NCBI GenBank assembly: GCA_031002005.1
Contig: CM061914.1
Span: 14,990,148-15,054,147, forward strand
Origin: Vandiemenella viatica
Taxonomy: Eukaryota; Arthropoda; Insecta; Orthoptera; Morabidae
Length of the DNA stretch: 64,000 bases
Direction: 5' to 3'
Part shown: positions 53,167 through 64,000 of the stretch, one piece after another
How the letters are laid out: each line of letters begins with the position of its first letter
How positions within the stretch are numbered: the first letter of the stretch is position 1
Notes under the pieces: generated by a model
What the model was told of the DNA's origin: nothing
Seen by the model: the letters and a program-made list of their open reading frames with translations, nothing else
Databases searched by the model: none
Translations under genes and position numbers: made by a program

Positions 53167-54775
53167 CAGTGGCGGATCCATGATTCTTCCGATCTGGGGC
53201 AAAAACTTCCCCCAAAAACACCACACTCAGTTGGGTACTATTAAAGTAACGTGATAAAAAAGACATAATAGGAAATGAGTTATTTTATTGCATGCATTAT
53301 ATATAATACGCACAATCAGAATACGTAATCCACGAGCCAGACTGTACTCACAATTGCAGTCCTTAGGCCGTAGCAAAATTTGCACTAAATGTTCCTACAA
53401 CTTCACTGGTTGTACTTTCATTTCTGCGAAAGAGTCTATAACTTCATCAAAATTCATCTCATACACTGTTCTATTTTTCATTAATAATATTGTGTGGCTA
53501 GAAAGATGTTTCTGGCTCATTGTTGATCACAGGTAGATTTTTAGTTTACAAAAAATCCGCTCGCAGCTTGTAGACGTCGTTGTTAACGTACAGTATAATC
53601 TCAGAGCTATAAAAATATTAGGAAAGGCTTCCTGTAAGTCATTTTTACACATGTGTTGCAACAAATTGAATGTTTCATCGATTCCAATTAAAAATGGATC
53701 TTGTTGTTTACACACGGCAAGTTCTTGGCAGAAATCAATTGCGTTTAAGTCCTTGGAGTATCTGCTTGCTCCATCATCATAATTTATTTGATGTGAGAGA
53801 CATGCGTGGTCAAAATTTTCATTATTTTATATTGTGGATTAAGTGCTAAACAAAATCAGAAATGAGACAGAAAGAAATAAGTTAACGTTATAATATATTT
53901 CAGCGTTTCCAATCTGTGGTATGTGAAGTTATCTAAAGGCAGAATTTTAAAAATTTGATTCTGAAAGGCATCATATTAAAAAATATTAGTGAAATACAAA
54001 AAAAATGGATATCGTCTCATCCTGCATAAGACTGTAAGCGAGAATAAGCTAGTAATCCAAACTTTCTAAAAACAATGAATATTTCAACTACCATAAAAAA
54101 TCTGGTATATTCAGGATAGTGCTGCTTAACAGCCTATTCCCTTAATACGCTTTCGGAGAGCAACGTTTATAAGTGCTTTATTGTAGGTATATGTCTTGAG
54201 AAACGGTGGTATATTCTAATAACAATTGATAGGTTTGGTTCATAATATATACAGAGGTAAGAAATAAGGCCCATATAAGTTAATGATTCGAATTTTTTTG
54301 ACAAAGGATGAGAAACGCTGAGATATTTGATAACGATGGATTCTTCCTTACCTGTTAATGGTTCGTTTCCAGTAGTAAATATTTAAACTCGTTCAGCTCA
54401 AAAGAAGATATTAAAACAAAACTGGGCTAATCACTCGAATGCAGCTGCAAGGATGCGAACATCAAATGGCAAAATTTATAAATTCAAGAATATCGGGAGT
54501 TCCACTAACAAGGAAGGAATGAATTCCATTCCATGAGTAGAGCTTTGTATTAAGGCCGCTCTGTCACAGAACAATGAATTTTCTGTCCTTTCAAGTTGCC
54601 ACCGCGGTCGGTGTACCATAGTGCTTTACCAAAAAAAAAGGGTCAGCAGCACATGAATATTTTATCCTGATGCTTATAAAAAGATGCCACCAACAACATG
54701 ATTTTGGCACCCCCCTGAAGTTGTCGCCAGGGACAAGAGCCCCGGTTTGCCCCCCCCCCCCTAGATCGAACACTG
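53167..54775 (-). mobile_element. hAT element (ZMYM1-like), internally deleted
   Basis: The ends are CAGTGGCGGATC (53,167) and the inverted GATCGAACACTG (to 54,775), both with hAT CAG/CTG termini. The 8-bp flanks ACATCATG (53,159-53,166) and ACATCTTG (54,776-54,783) match at 7 of 8. On minus, 53,715-53,440 reads LQEAFPNIFIALRLYCTL and TSTSCERIFCKLKIYL, then NFDEVIDSFAEMK in another frame. This is the C-terminal dimerisation part of ZMYM1-like hAT transposases. The N-terminal transposase body is missing from the remaining AT-rich 900 bases. Dead by deletion and frameshift. Confidence 0.68.
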
Positions 54776-54859
54776 ACATCTTGATATATAATGTAACACT
54801 AAACACTAGTCTGTTGGTCAATTAAACAGCTCCCTCTAGAAAACGTACATATCTGGAAT

Positions 54860-56649
54860 ATACTATTCACATTTCTTCAGATCTTCTCTCTTCTTCAGGA
54901 GAGGAAGTTTTCCAGAATAGGCTTTCTCTGTCAGCAGTTCAATTTCTCTGTATGCTTTATTCCTATGTTTGAAACTATAACTTATTAGGCCACCAATCAT
55001 GTCTCTAGTCATCACGTACTCTGGTTCGGTGTAACAGTATTCATGATAAAAATACTTTGAAAAGCCAAAAGAGTCCTTGTTCTGCCTTGAAACATCATTT
55101 CCCATTGAACTATCCGAGTAGCAAGTTCTCCTAAACAAACATGGCCACCGAGCTTTCCAATCCACAATGTTGTCTTGATTAACTTATGAAATAAGAACTT
55201 GCTGTTCTTGATAGACGATTTTTGTATGAGTTCACAGTATTGCTGAACTGTGTAGATTCAATCTGCCTTGTGAAGTTGTCTCTTAATGAGGCCAAATTCC
55301 AAATCACAGGACAGTAATGAGTAGCCCCTCTGTGGGAAGTAGTGTTTTATTACCCTGAATTGGCCTGTCTCAACTACGCCCATCATGAATCTCACTGAGG
55401 TATTGTTTTTGTTCTATCCACGATACTTATCACTGAACAAGTGAAGTTCTGATATGCATGTGTTTACCTTGTTGTCGATGTAGTCTTTCAAGAAACTACA
55501 CGATTCATTTGGCAATTTTTTTTGCTATGCCTTCATGATACACATAACATTTCATATTGCTTTCGCAAGCTATGTATGCCAAACGTATTCATACTTAACT
55601 ACCTGTAATAGTAAATGTCTTGCACCAGAATATGTGGCAATGAAACTGTTCCCATATAATCGAAACACAGACCAAGTACATTTTCCTCATGTTGACATCT
55701 TGCAGTTATTTCTTTTAATGCTTCTGCGCTTGTGAATCAACAATTCAGCAGCAGCAACTCTTTTGGCACTGTCAGAGAGAAAAGTACTGTTGAGATTGCA
55801 CGTAAGTTCTTCACAAGTACTGCAGGTATGCTTTTCTGGTCTGCCAAACTGTAGAGAAAAGTTATGTTTATTATAATTCCAGTAAAACTGATAATTTACC
55901 TTAGAATCTGGATACAGTACCATAAATATTTCATACATTTCCTTGACAGATAATCTAGCATCTATAATTTTATTTCTTTCCCCGTGTAATGTGATCATTC
56001 TGTAGGGAAGGACGATATATGATCATGAATTTGACGGCAAACATATCCAGAAATAGTATTTGCACTCACTGACTTTCTACATAAATCTCTGGCAGATTTT
56101 CGCTGTTTTAGAAGGTTCAACAAATGATAAACCCTCTTAGGTGTTATGCCATAAACTTGCTGAAATGCAGTTCTACAATCTTGAACACAGCGCGATGCAC
56201 AAAGCACGTGATACCTCGCAGTGACAATTTTTGGTTTTTTGATGTTAGTATCTTTGCTGGAACGTTTCCTGTTCACATCACCTATTTCTATGTCGTTGTA
56301 GATGCAAATCCTGCTAGTAGTTGTGTTCATTTTATTGAATGTTTCCATGATTTTTTACATTTCTTCATCTTTAACATCAACGAGACAACCACGTCGACAT
56401 CTGTTGAAAGTGTTCAATAGCATATTAGGCCTCAGCTATGAAATACATCAACAATTACTGAAAACAATGAATTATATGAAGTGAAACATACCTGCATTCA
56501 ACATATTTGCCAGCGCAATTCACGTGAGGCTCACCCTTCACTTTAGCAACACGTACTACGTTTCGTGTATAAGCACCGGGGTTCCTTACACCTTTTCTTC
56601 TCTTTTTCACTGGGGAACAACACTTCCCATCATCACTTGAAGCATCCAT
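54860..56649 (-). pseudogene. Spliced DNA-transposon protein (DUF7869-like), decayed
   Basis: Exon 1 starts at ATG 56,649 (MDASSDDGKCCSPVKKRRK, VNCAGKYVEC) and ends at a GTATGT donor near 56,488. An 84-base intron is followed by exon 2 (CRRGCLVDVKDEEM and on). Later blocks are CASRCVQDCRTAFQQVYGI, HDHISSFPTE, SVKEMYEIFMVLYPDSKV, RPEKHTCSTCEELTC, LCFDYMGTVSLPHI, MGVVETGQFRVIKHYFPQRG and SLLSCDLEFGLIKRQL. The block set is that of a transposase-like family widespread in arthropods that carries a DUF7869-type core. I cannot place it in a named superfamily. Several stops and frameshifts are present. Confidence 0.6.
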
Positions 56650-56689
56650 TTTGCCTACACCAAATAAACCACCTTGTGTTTCACCACTA

Positions 56690-58560
56690 GTATTATTATT
56701 ATTTTTAATTGTAATGGAGCACAGGCTCCTGTGGCAATTTCCCTACACACCCATCTTCCCCCTATCCTGCACCCACCAACATTTGCCCTCTACAAATTTT
56801 ATGTTTAAATTCTTTCAAAGTTTTCGGTAAATTATTGATCATTTATTTTTTTTTTTTTTTTTAAACAGTTTAACATCCCTTTTTAACAACGTGGTCTTTA
56901 GAGACGGGAAAGGATGGGGGCAAGGAATGGGAAGGAATTCGGCCATGGCCTTTTGAAGGAAGCATCCCGGCATTCACCTGGAGTGATTTGGGGAAACCAT
57001 GGAAAACCCAAATCTGGATGCCCGGACGGGGATTCGAACCGCCGTCCTCCCGAATGCGAGGCCAGAACTTTATTTTGGTAACTCATTCCAATCCCTGACA
57101 CCCTTACCTATAAAAGAGAATCTTCCCATACCCTTGTACCGGAAATTTAGTGCCAGCTTGTGGTCACGGTTATATTTTCCCTTCCATGCACTATTTTTCA
57201 TACCTATTGCAATATCTTTCCATGCCTCATCACCAGTATATGCCCTGTACACTCCCATGACCCTCCTCATCCTCCTCCTGTCTTTCAATGAATCCCATTC
57301 CAGCTCCTTTATCATATCCGTCACTGATTGCATTCTACGATAATTTCCAGAAACAAATCTAGCAACACTTTTTTGCACCCTCTCCAACTCCTGTATTTGA
57401 TACGTAAAATGAGGTTCCCATACTACACTACCATATTCGAGCAATGGTCTGACCAAAGTTTTGTAACCCAATTCCTTTACTTCTCTCATACATCTCCTCA
57501 TCACTCGGCAGAACTCTGAAACCTTTACCTACCACCTGTCCAATGTGTCCTGCCCAGTTATGCTTGTTATAAAAAGTAATGCCAAGATATTTACATTTCA
57601 AGTCTTCAGCAAACAATTCTTTCCCCACCTTATATTCGTAATTAACCTTTTGTTTTTATTTGTGTATTTAATATGTTGACTCTTCTTTGAATTTATCTTC
57701 ATTCCATGATTACCAACCCAACTAGATATCCTGTCCAGATCAACCTGCAACTGTTTACAATCCACTGTCGTTTTGATTCTTTTATACAACATTATGTCAT
57801 CTGCAAACAATCTAATTTCAGATAATAAACAATCAACACAATTATTTATTAGAATAATGAATAGCAATGGTCCCAATACGCTACCCTGTGGCACATCCAT
57901 TTTTACTTCCACTTCTTTTGATACTACATTTCCTACCCTAACTTTCTGTTTTCTACCTTTTAAAAATTCTGCTACCCAGCAAATCACTTTCTCATCCACT
58001 CCAATGGTTTTTACCTTATTTACTACCATTTTATGGCTTACTCTGTCAAATGCCTTTGACAGATGTAGTGCTACACTATCAATTCAGCCTTCCTTGTCCA
58101 TTTCATCTGAAATATCTTGCATATATCCCACCAACTGAGATTCGCATGAATATCTTAGCCTGAACCCATGTTGCCTGCTTGAAAACCACTTACATTCCTC
58201 ACATATATTTCTGATGTGGTTGCATATCAATCTTTCCATTAATTTACCTACCACTGATGTCAAACTGATTGGCCTGTAATTCTCAACTCTATTTCTCACC
58301 CCTCCTTTATGTACCGGTACTACTATTGCACTTTTCCAGTCCTGTGGTAAGCAGCAAGTGTCTAGACTCAATTTAAATAATATTTCAAGAGAAGGTACAA
58401 TGTCACATCCGGCTATCTTTAAGATTTCTGTAGTAATATTATCTTCACCAGCCCCTTTATGTTTTTTCAGCTTTCTTATTTCCTTCATGATTTCCTCAGG
58501 ATGAATATCAAATTTTTTATCATTATTTCTAATTGTGTTGTTCAGCTCGTTCTCTGAATA
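56690..58560 (-). mobile_element. LINE family D, copy 2 (RT and 3' UTR), with SINE inside
   Basis: On minus, right to left: KEIRKLKKHKGAGEDNIT, CCLPQDWKSAIVVPVHKGG, NYRPISLTSVVGKLMERLI, WFSSRQHGFRLRYSCESQLV, VDVPQGSVLGPLLFIILINN-type, RLFADDIMLYKR, KYLGITFYNKHNWAGHIGQV, LVRPLLEYGSVVWEPHFTY. It is very similar to copy 1 at 47,870-51,090, better preserved, and 5' truncated at the poly(C) tract (58,564-58,582). The 3' UTR at 56,690-56,790 matches the 3' end of copy 1 (CAATTTCCCTAxACACCCATCTT). A SINE at 56,848-57,063 separates the coding part from the 3' UTR. Confidence 0.83.
56848..57063 (-). mobile_element. tRNA-derived SINE, copy 3, best preserved
   Basis: Read on minus from 57,063: GCATTCGGGAGGACGGCGGTTCGAATCCCCGTCCGGGC, which includes a consensus RNA polymerase III B-box (GGTTCGAATCC). 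Then follow GGGTTTTCCATGGTTTCC, GAATGCCGGGATGC and GGCCATGGCCGAATTCC, ending in an A-tail (T-run on plus at 56,848-56,862). No A-box was seen at the 5' end, so it is slightly 5' truncated. Its insertion is younger than LINE family D copy 2. Confidence 0.75.
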
Positions 58561-58589
58561 AGACCCCCCCCCCCCCCCCCCAATAATAA

Positions 58590-59165
58590 TAAAACAATCT
58601 TTTGAGTCTTGTATGTGTTGCTAATTACCTGAATCCTCTTGGCAGTTATCTTCTTCCCATGTTGACCTATGCACTTTATATTGTTATGTCATCTGCAAAC
58701 TAACTTCTTACTTTAAACCATCAATACAATAATCAATTAGAATCAAGAATAGCAATGAAACATACTTTAATATTTTGCTTTCTACCTTCTCACTTTTTCA
58801 TCCACTCCAATTGTTTCCCTATCCGAGATTCGTACGAATATTCTTGTGTATAGCTATGTTGTTGATTTGCGAACCTGTTTCCTTGCTCACAAACATTTCT
58901 GATGTGGTTGTAATTAATAATCTATCTACCACTGATATCAAATTAATCACCCTGTAATTTTTCATCCTATTTGTCACTCCTCCTTTACATAGCGGAAATA
59001 TTTTCACATTTTTCCAATCCTCTGGTAATCAGTAAGTTTTCACACATAATATAAATAATATTTCAAACTAAGATCCACTATCATTAAAAAATCTGTAGTA
59101 ATATTATCTAAACCAGCTCTTAACATTTATTTAGCTTTGTTAGTTTCTTCATAATTTCTCCAGGA
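58590..59165 (-). mobile_element. LINE family D-related older fragment
   Basis: On minus, IFPLCKGGVTNRMKNYRVIN and LISVVDRLLITTTSEM align with the PVHKGGVRNRVENYRPIS and LTSVVGKLMERLI block of copy 2, at much lower identity. Flanking words match in order. It lies just upstream of copy 2 and is separated from it by poly(C). Confidence 0.55.
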
Positions 59166-59169
59166 AGTG

Positions 59170-59770
59170 TTTCAGTAGTGATTAATTGGGCATTGTCAAA
59201 CACAATGGGACCTGTCAATCATCGGACCATGCCCCCACCTCTCCCCTCCCTTCCCTCCCTCCCTTCTCCCCTTCACTAACCTCAGTTTCACCTCTCCTTG
59301 GGTGCACTGATGTGTCACTAATTAGATACATCGTAACAAATCTGTACACTCATGTATCACTAATTACGTTAATGTGCATTCATGCATCACTAATTATATA
59401 CATTGTAGCCAATTGGTGAACTCATGTTTCACTAATTAGGCCACTGAACCTAACCATCACCGGTCTTCCCCACCCGACAAGGTGTGAAGCAACAGCTGCC
59501 CTCCCCTGCTATTGCTCTTTTGTCGGGCCACTTGAGCGACCACCTGCTCTCCCTAACCCAAGTTTCAGCTGTCCCCTCCCCTCTCCAATTGGGCAACCAG
59601 GTGTGAGCCAACAGCTGCCCCGCTATTGTTATATTTTAGGCCACTTAAGCGACCAAATGCCTTCCCCTCCCCACCGTGTATGAAGCGACAGCTGCCTTGT
59701 TTCATCGACATGTTGAACAGGTTCACCCTCCACCACTCCAGGAACACAAAAGAAAAAATCATTGTTTGAC
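59170..59770. repeat. Pyrimidine-rich tract and two minisatellites
   Basis: TCACTAATTA words with CATGnnTCACTAATTA context recur near 59,311, 59,355, 59,385 and 59,430. A longer unit with GTGxGAAGCAACAGCTGCC, CTATTG and GGCCACTTxAGCGACCA recurs near 59,485, 59,600 and 59,685. The start (59,227-59,275) is a C/T tract. No gene. Confidence 0.6.
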
Positions 59771-59984
59771 GGTTTGACTTTCCTATAAGTAGTAATACGA
59801 CTCAATATACGGACGGAAATTAAATACAAAAATTAAATATACTTGTATAATGTAGCAATTAACACTCTATATTGAACGCGTAATAAAATACGATTTAGAC
59901 CAAATTCCTATCGTGATTCCTTCAAAAGATATGAATTAATGTCCTCAACAGCCACACATCTCTGAGTTAAAGAATAATTAAATT

Positions 59985-60625
59985 TTTACCTAAAATATAA
60001 CACGTGATTTCTGCTCAACCATTCATCGTACGAAATAATTAAATACCTATATGCTCATACTCGTAAAATTATACACTTTCCAAATATGCAGTGATATGCC
60101 AGAAAAAATTGTTAATATCGGTAGTTCCTAAAAAATATTTACAGTCAGCCAGACATTGTTTTCAAGCCTAGTTCTTTGTCTGCAGCGGCGCGCCTCTGAT
60201 GAAAGACGACTCCAATTCATACCTAAAATATAACATGCGATTTCTGCTCAACCATTCATCGTACAAAATATGATGAATTACGTAATTAAATATATGCTCA
60301 TACTCATAAAAATATACTGTTTCCAGATATGCAGTGATATGCCCGAAAAAATTGTTAATATCGGTAGTTACTAAATAATATTTACACTCAATCAGGAATT
60401 GATTCCAACCCTAGTTCCTTGTCTGCAGCGGCGCGTCTGATGAAAGACGACTCCAATTTTTACCTAAAATATACCACGCGATTTCTGCTCAACCATTAAT
60501 CGTGCGAAATAATTAAATATATGCTCATACCCGTAAAAACATACTCTTTCCAGATATGCAGTGATATGGCCGAAAAAATTGTTAATATCGGTAGTTACTA
60601 AATAATATTTACAGTCAGCCAGGTT
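59985..60625. repeat. Tandem repeat, about 232-242-bp unit, 2.7 copies
   Basis: Units begin ACCTAAAATATAACACG near 59,990, 60,222 and 60,464. They share ATGCAGTGATATG, AAAAAATTGTTAATATCGGTAGT and GCAGCGGCGCG..CTGATGAAAGACGACTCC. The third copy breaks at GTCAGCCAGG. High similarity suggests a recent amplification. Confidence 0.85.
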
Positions 60626-61667
60626 GTGTAAGGACCCCATTCGGTTTGGGGTCTATAGCCTTTGTATCTGAAGGGACTCGACGCTTGAGCGAGACGTTTT
60701 AATATTCAGTCGGCATTGAAAATAATGCGAGTATCAATACTCTCAACCCTTCACACTAATGCTCACAACTTCAATTGTTATTGCCGCAGCCTCGTATTCC
60801 CGAATAAAAACCTGCTTCAGGCGAGGGAGTGATCATCCACTCGACATAACACTATTATATACCCAATATACAGCAGCTAATGCATGTATGTGTTAAACCA
60901 AATGTGATGCAGATGCTTGTTGACCTTCTTGAACTGCATTTGGTCAGTACGCGTCTATGGAAATAAGCGATTGAATTTATCTCTTGCCTCAATCCACTCC
61001 TCAAAACGTGCTGTATACGGAAAACAAGAGCGCAAAATACCGGCCTTCTTGTTCCGCGTCAGTATGTCTGGGAGGGGTTATTCTTGTGTCTCTGGAGACT
61101 GAATGTGAATGTGATTCGGTGTGATATGTGGAGCGAGCATATCAACATCGGTTGTGCTGGTTTTCACGATTCCCTTGGATTGAGCTGTTTTGTAATGTTT
61201 GCTTGCACCTACATAAATTCGGACTACAAGATATTTACGTAAAATCCCTTAAACTCTAAGAATCCGAGCGGTTTAAATAGTATAGCAGGTTTAAAATGCG
61301 CTTTAAACAGTCGTATAAAATGGAGTAGAGAAATCCTGGCTGATATTTACTTACTTTGAATTTCGGATTTCCTCGTTATACATGAAGTGTAATGCTTGAT
61401 CGCTTGTTAAGATGTGGGAATGTGTGTTGTTGATCACAGACATACATTTTTATTTCTTTTTTTGGAATAGGTATTAAAGAGGACAACAAATCCTTGATCA
61501 CCGTACTTTCAAATAAAATGTATTGTCGTGGGGTATGTATGGTCTGTTGTCAGAGTTTCTCAGTCGTAACAGCCTAACCTAAGGACAGAACTGAATACGT
61601 TTACCCCCACCACTACGGACTAGACCTAATTACTGCCCAAATGGACTGCTAGTGCCAGTGTACAGAG
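60626..61667. other. No gene seen; upstream region of the amber-interrupted ORF
   Basis: No conserved motif was recognised. The 60,917-61,102 frame has no family features. A promoter for the following gene may lie here but no clear TATA/initiator pair was found. Confidence 0.4.
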
Positions 61668-62387
61668 ATGGCCAGCCCGGTACTGTTGTTCTCGTTGGTG
61701 TATCAGCTCAATGATGGTGATTCTAAGTGTTTGACGATAGGTTTATCGTCCAAGCATAAATTTGAGCCAGTAGTGGTTATAGGAAAAGTGGGTCACAGTA
61801 CAAAAGTTATACTAATGTATGAAGAATGGAGAGTGCTGAATGAAGTATTGGATGCAGTGTCAGATTTGTTCAACACAGGCAGCTCCCAGACCAACATTAC
61901 ACTTGGTGAGCAAGCTGTTTCCTTCCGTACGATTGCCAGGGTGAAAACTGTATGTTTTTACCCAAATGCTGATCCTACCAGCGGCGTCTTCTTCAGCGAT
62001 TAGACTTGGAAGAACCTCATCGACGCGCAGCCTGCAGTGTCCAGCACCTTGGACGTCTTGAAGAAGTGGGGATTCCTAGTTGCAAGATACTACATAGAAT
62101 TTGTGGATATTTTATCTAGTGAAGACTATTATATGGCCACAGTGCGAAAACTGGTTTATTTGAATATTACTGATGTTTATGTAGCTCAAGTGACGCCCAG
62201 TTCGTCACTGGATTATAATCTACTAAAATGTGAACTTATTGCGTATCAAAATTTACTTGTATTGCCTGTTGTTACCAACGTAGTAACTAAGAATTATAAT
62301 CCCAGATACTACATGGATGCGAAAAGTGTGAATAAAACACACATATTAAATTATTCATTTTGTTTTATTTTATCCATCTTCCATTAA
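61668..62387 (+). pseudogene. Unrecognised 239-codon gene with one in-frame TAG
   Basis: ATG 61,668 opens MASPVLLFSLVYQLNDGDSK and the frame stays open for 111 codons to TAG 62,001-62,003. It then continues in the same frame for 127 more codons (TWKNLIDAQPAV, LDVLKKWGFLVARYYIEF) to TAA 62,385-62,387. No other stop or shift is visible. AATAAA at 62,386-62,391 overlaps the stop, a compact arrangement typical of viral or mobile-element genes. There are no introns. I do not recognise a domain; it has the feel of an accessory protein of arthropod mobile or viral elements, but that is only an impression. It could be a very recent pseudogene or a readthrough gene. Confidence 0.6.
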
Positions 62388-62391
62388 TAAA
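62386..62391 (+). terminator. Poly(A) signal AATAAA overlapping the stop codon
   Basis: The TAATAAAG context joins the TAA of the 61,668-62,387 gene with AATAAA. Confidence 0.65.
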
Positions 62392-62399
62392 GTCCTTTA

Positions 62400-64000
62400 T
62401 AGAGTTATTTTTCGTGAGTTCTTGTAGTGGCATGATGCTTCATCACTTACATACTAGTCTTAAGACCAAATCGTAATAGACACCAACACTCGACAAAACA
62501 TAAATTTCTTGGATATAAGTACGTATCTCGCATGTTCTATGAATTTCATTAAAAAGAGTGTGAAAATGTACAAAATCGTGAAACCTTGTAATATATAACT
62601 AAAATTGGTGAAAAATAAATAAATAAATAATATTACTAATAATAAAAATATAAATTTCGTCCATGAATAAAGACAACGGTCGACATAACAATTACACCTG
62701 TGTGTATCACAATACCATTCATATAATGTGCGTGGATTACAGAAATGCGTGATATGTGGACAAAAAAGAAGTTTCTGCTGTAATGGCAGTCTCTAGGTAA
62801 ACTAAATCGTGGTATTTTTTTTATTAAAATTTCAAATTTTTCTGCTAAATAACGAAACTTGGTAGAATTCTGCAGAGTCAACACACACTTCACGTAACCA
62901 TTCCGATAGACGGGTCAGCGGAAGTGCATTGGATGAAGCCTACACATGTGTGCATGATACTATAAAAATTTCTTCCACAAAAGACGTAAATTGAATGAAT
63001 TACCTGTTTGCTCTCACCTTATTTTCATAACAATAACCTGCAGAGTCTAAATACACATAATGTTACCATCATGATAGACGAGTCGGAGGAAGTGCACAGG
63101 TTGACAACTATATGTAGAGCATAGTGTTTGTACGAAACGAGGTGAAACAACGTATATGCACACAGAAACTGACATTAACACAGTTACACGGAAGGCAGTC
63201 TGCGTTTAAAGATGATGGCTCTCTCTCTCTCTCTCACACACACACACAGACACACCAGATTTTTGCAGTAATGGATATAAGCAGAAACATACAGACAACA
63301 GTCGAAGAAATACACTCGTGTATCAAGCATGTACAGGGGAAAAAGGCGATTTGAAATTTTCGAAAAAAAGTAACATGAAAATGCTATAAATTCTAGAAAT
63401 TTTATTAAAATCGGCAAAAGATAACGCAAACAGGTAAAATATCACCACAATTATATAATTTCTCTCCACGAAAGATGTTATCGGTTTACATGATAAGAAG
63501 GAGTGCAAAAGAAGTCAATTACAGTTATATGCATCACACCATTCGATATGTATTGAATGCCTCCACCAAAATCGAAAAACGCAAGGCATAAGGCGGCGGA
63601 TCATTATAATTGAAACCAATTCTGTTCACTGTCGTATAAGACATCGGACAACCCGAGTAGTACATCAGATATACAGGGCCATAACTATGAACTTGGAGGC
63701 CCTGGGGCAAAATTTCATTGTGAGACCCCTCAATATTTCTTTCTTTTTATATGCATGGAGGTTTATTCCAGTTCGACAAAAATTTGTTTCTATCTATTGG
63801 TCCATGCAATGGTAACAATACTGGCTACAAAAGGTTCACCAAGCCAAATGTACAAGTGTTTATGTAGTTTATGCAATTAAAGTATTAAATGGATTATTTT
63901 TATGATAAAAGTTTTGGAAATTAAATAGTCAGTGTGAATGGTTGTAAAAACAATAAGGTGAATAATAAAAAAGCAAAATATTTACAAAAATAAAATTTCT
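62400..64000. other. AT-rich region, no gene; faint repeats and a microsatellite
   Basis: A (CT)n(CA)n tract lies at 63,219-63,255. A word with GATAGACGxGTCxGxGGAAGTGCA occurs at about 62,909 and 63,073, suggesting a diverged repeat of about 165 bp. Near 63,674 a CAGGGCCATAACTATGAAC...GGCCCTGGGGCAAA word resembles a hAT MITE terminus, without a visible partner. Confidence 0.45.

Overview
This window looks like part of a large insect genome, probably a polyneopteran such as an orthopteran. It is AT-rich and dominated by nested, decayed mobile elements. The host component is three short GC-rich exons of one gene on the minus strand, separated by introns of about 5.8 kb and 15.1 kb. Taxonomy is inferred from the large introns, the abundant Jockey, I-like and CR1-like LINEs, the tRNA-derived SINE, and the insect-style group III phospholipase A2 exons. 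No ribosomal RNA, canonical tRNA gene, CRISPR array or bacterial gene was seen.

Positions 1 to about 20,600 are a decayed Polinton/Maverick, a virus-related self-synthesising DNA transposon whose left end lies off the window. On the minus strand it carries the major capsid protein (partial), penton/minor capsid protein, adenain-like protease, a minor capsid protein with a parvovirus-type PLA2 domain, and protein-primed DNA polymerase B with a probable four-exon leader. On the plus strand it carries the packaging ATPase, a fibre-like protein, an unnamed conserved protein and the retroviral-type integrase. Two retrotransposons interrupt it: a Jockey-type LINE (1,821-6,156) that splits the PLA2-domain gene, and an I-like LINE (6,521-12,357) with a perfect 13-bp target duplication beside that gene's start codon.

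Positions 20,800 to 26,050 hold a degenerate tandem array and a LINE whose 5' part is inverted relative to its 3' part, as twin priming would produce. Exons of a secreted group III phospholipase A2 gene lie at 26,075-26,234, 41,370-41,503 and 47,258-47,385 on the minus strand, with matching splice phases. The 15-kb intron holds a SINE, Harbinger remnants, a 368-bp satellite array hit by two CR1-like LINEs in opposite orientations, and a third CR1-like LINE carrying a hAT MITE.

From 43,900 rightward there is a 24-bp-stem hairpin, a THAP-like exon beside inverted repeats, and two copies of one further LINE family. There are also an RTE-like fragment carrying a second hAT MITE, a ZMYM1-like hAT element with its own target duplication, and a spliced DNA transposon of the DUF7869-like type. 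The right end has several tandem repeats and an unrecognised 239-codon reading frame broken by one in-frame amber codon, whose stop overlaps its poly(A) signal.

The best candidates for new biology are: the covarying hairpin sets at LINE 3' ends; the four-exon Polinton leader gene with a duplicated mini-exon and a cluster of Grainyhead-like promoter motifs; and the amber-interrupted compact gene at 61,668. All function statements rest on recognised protein motifs; no database search was possible.
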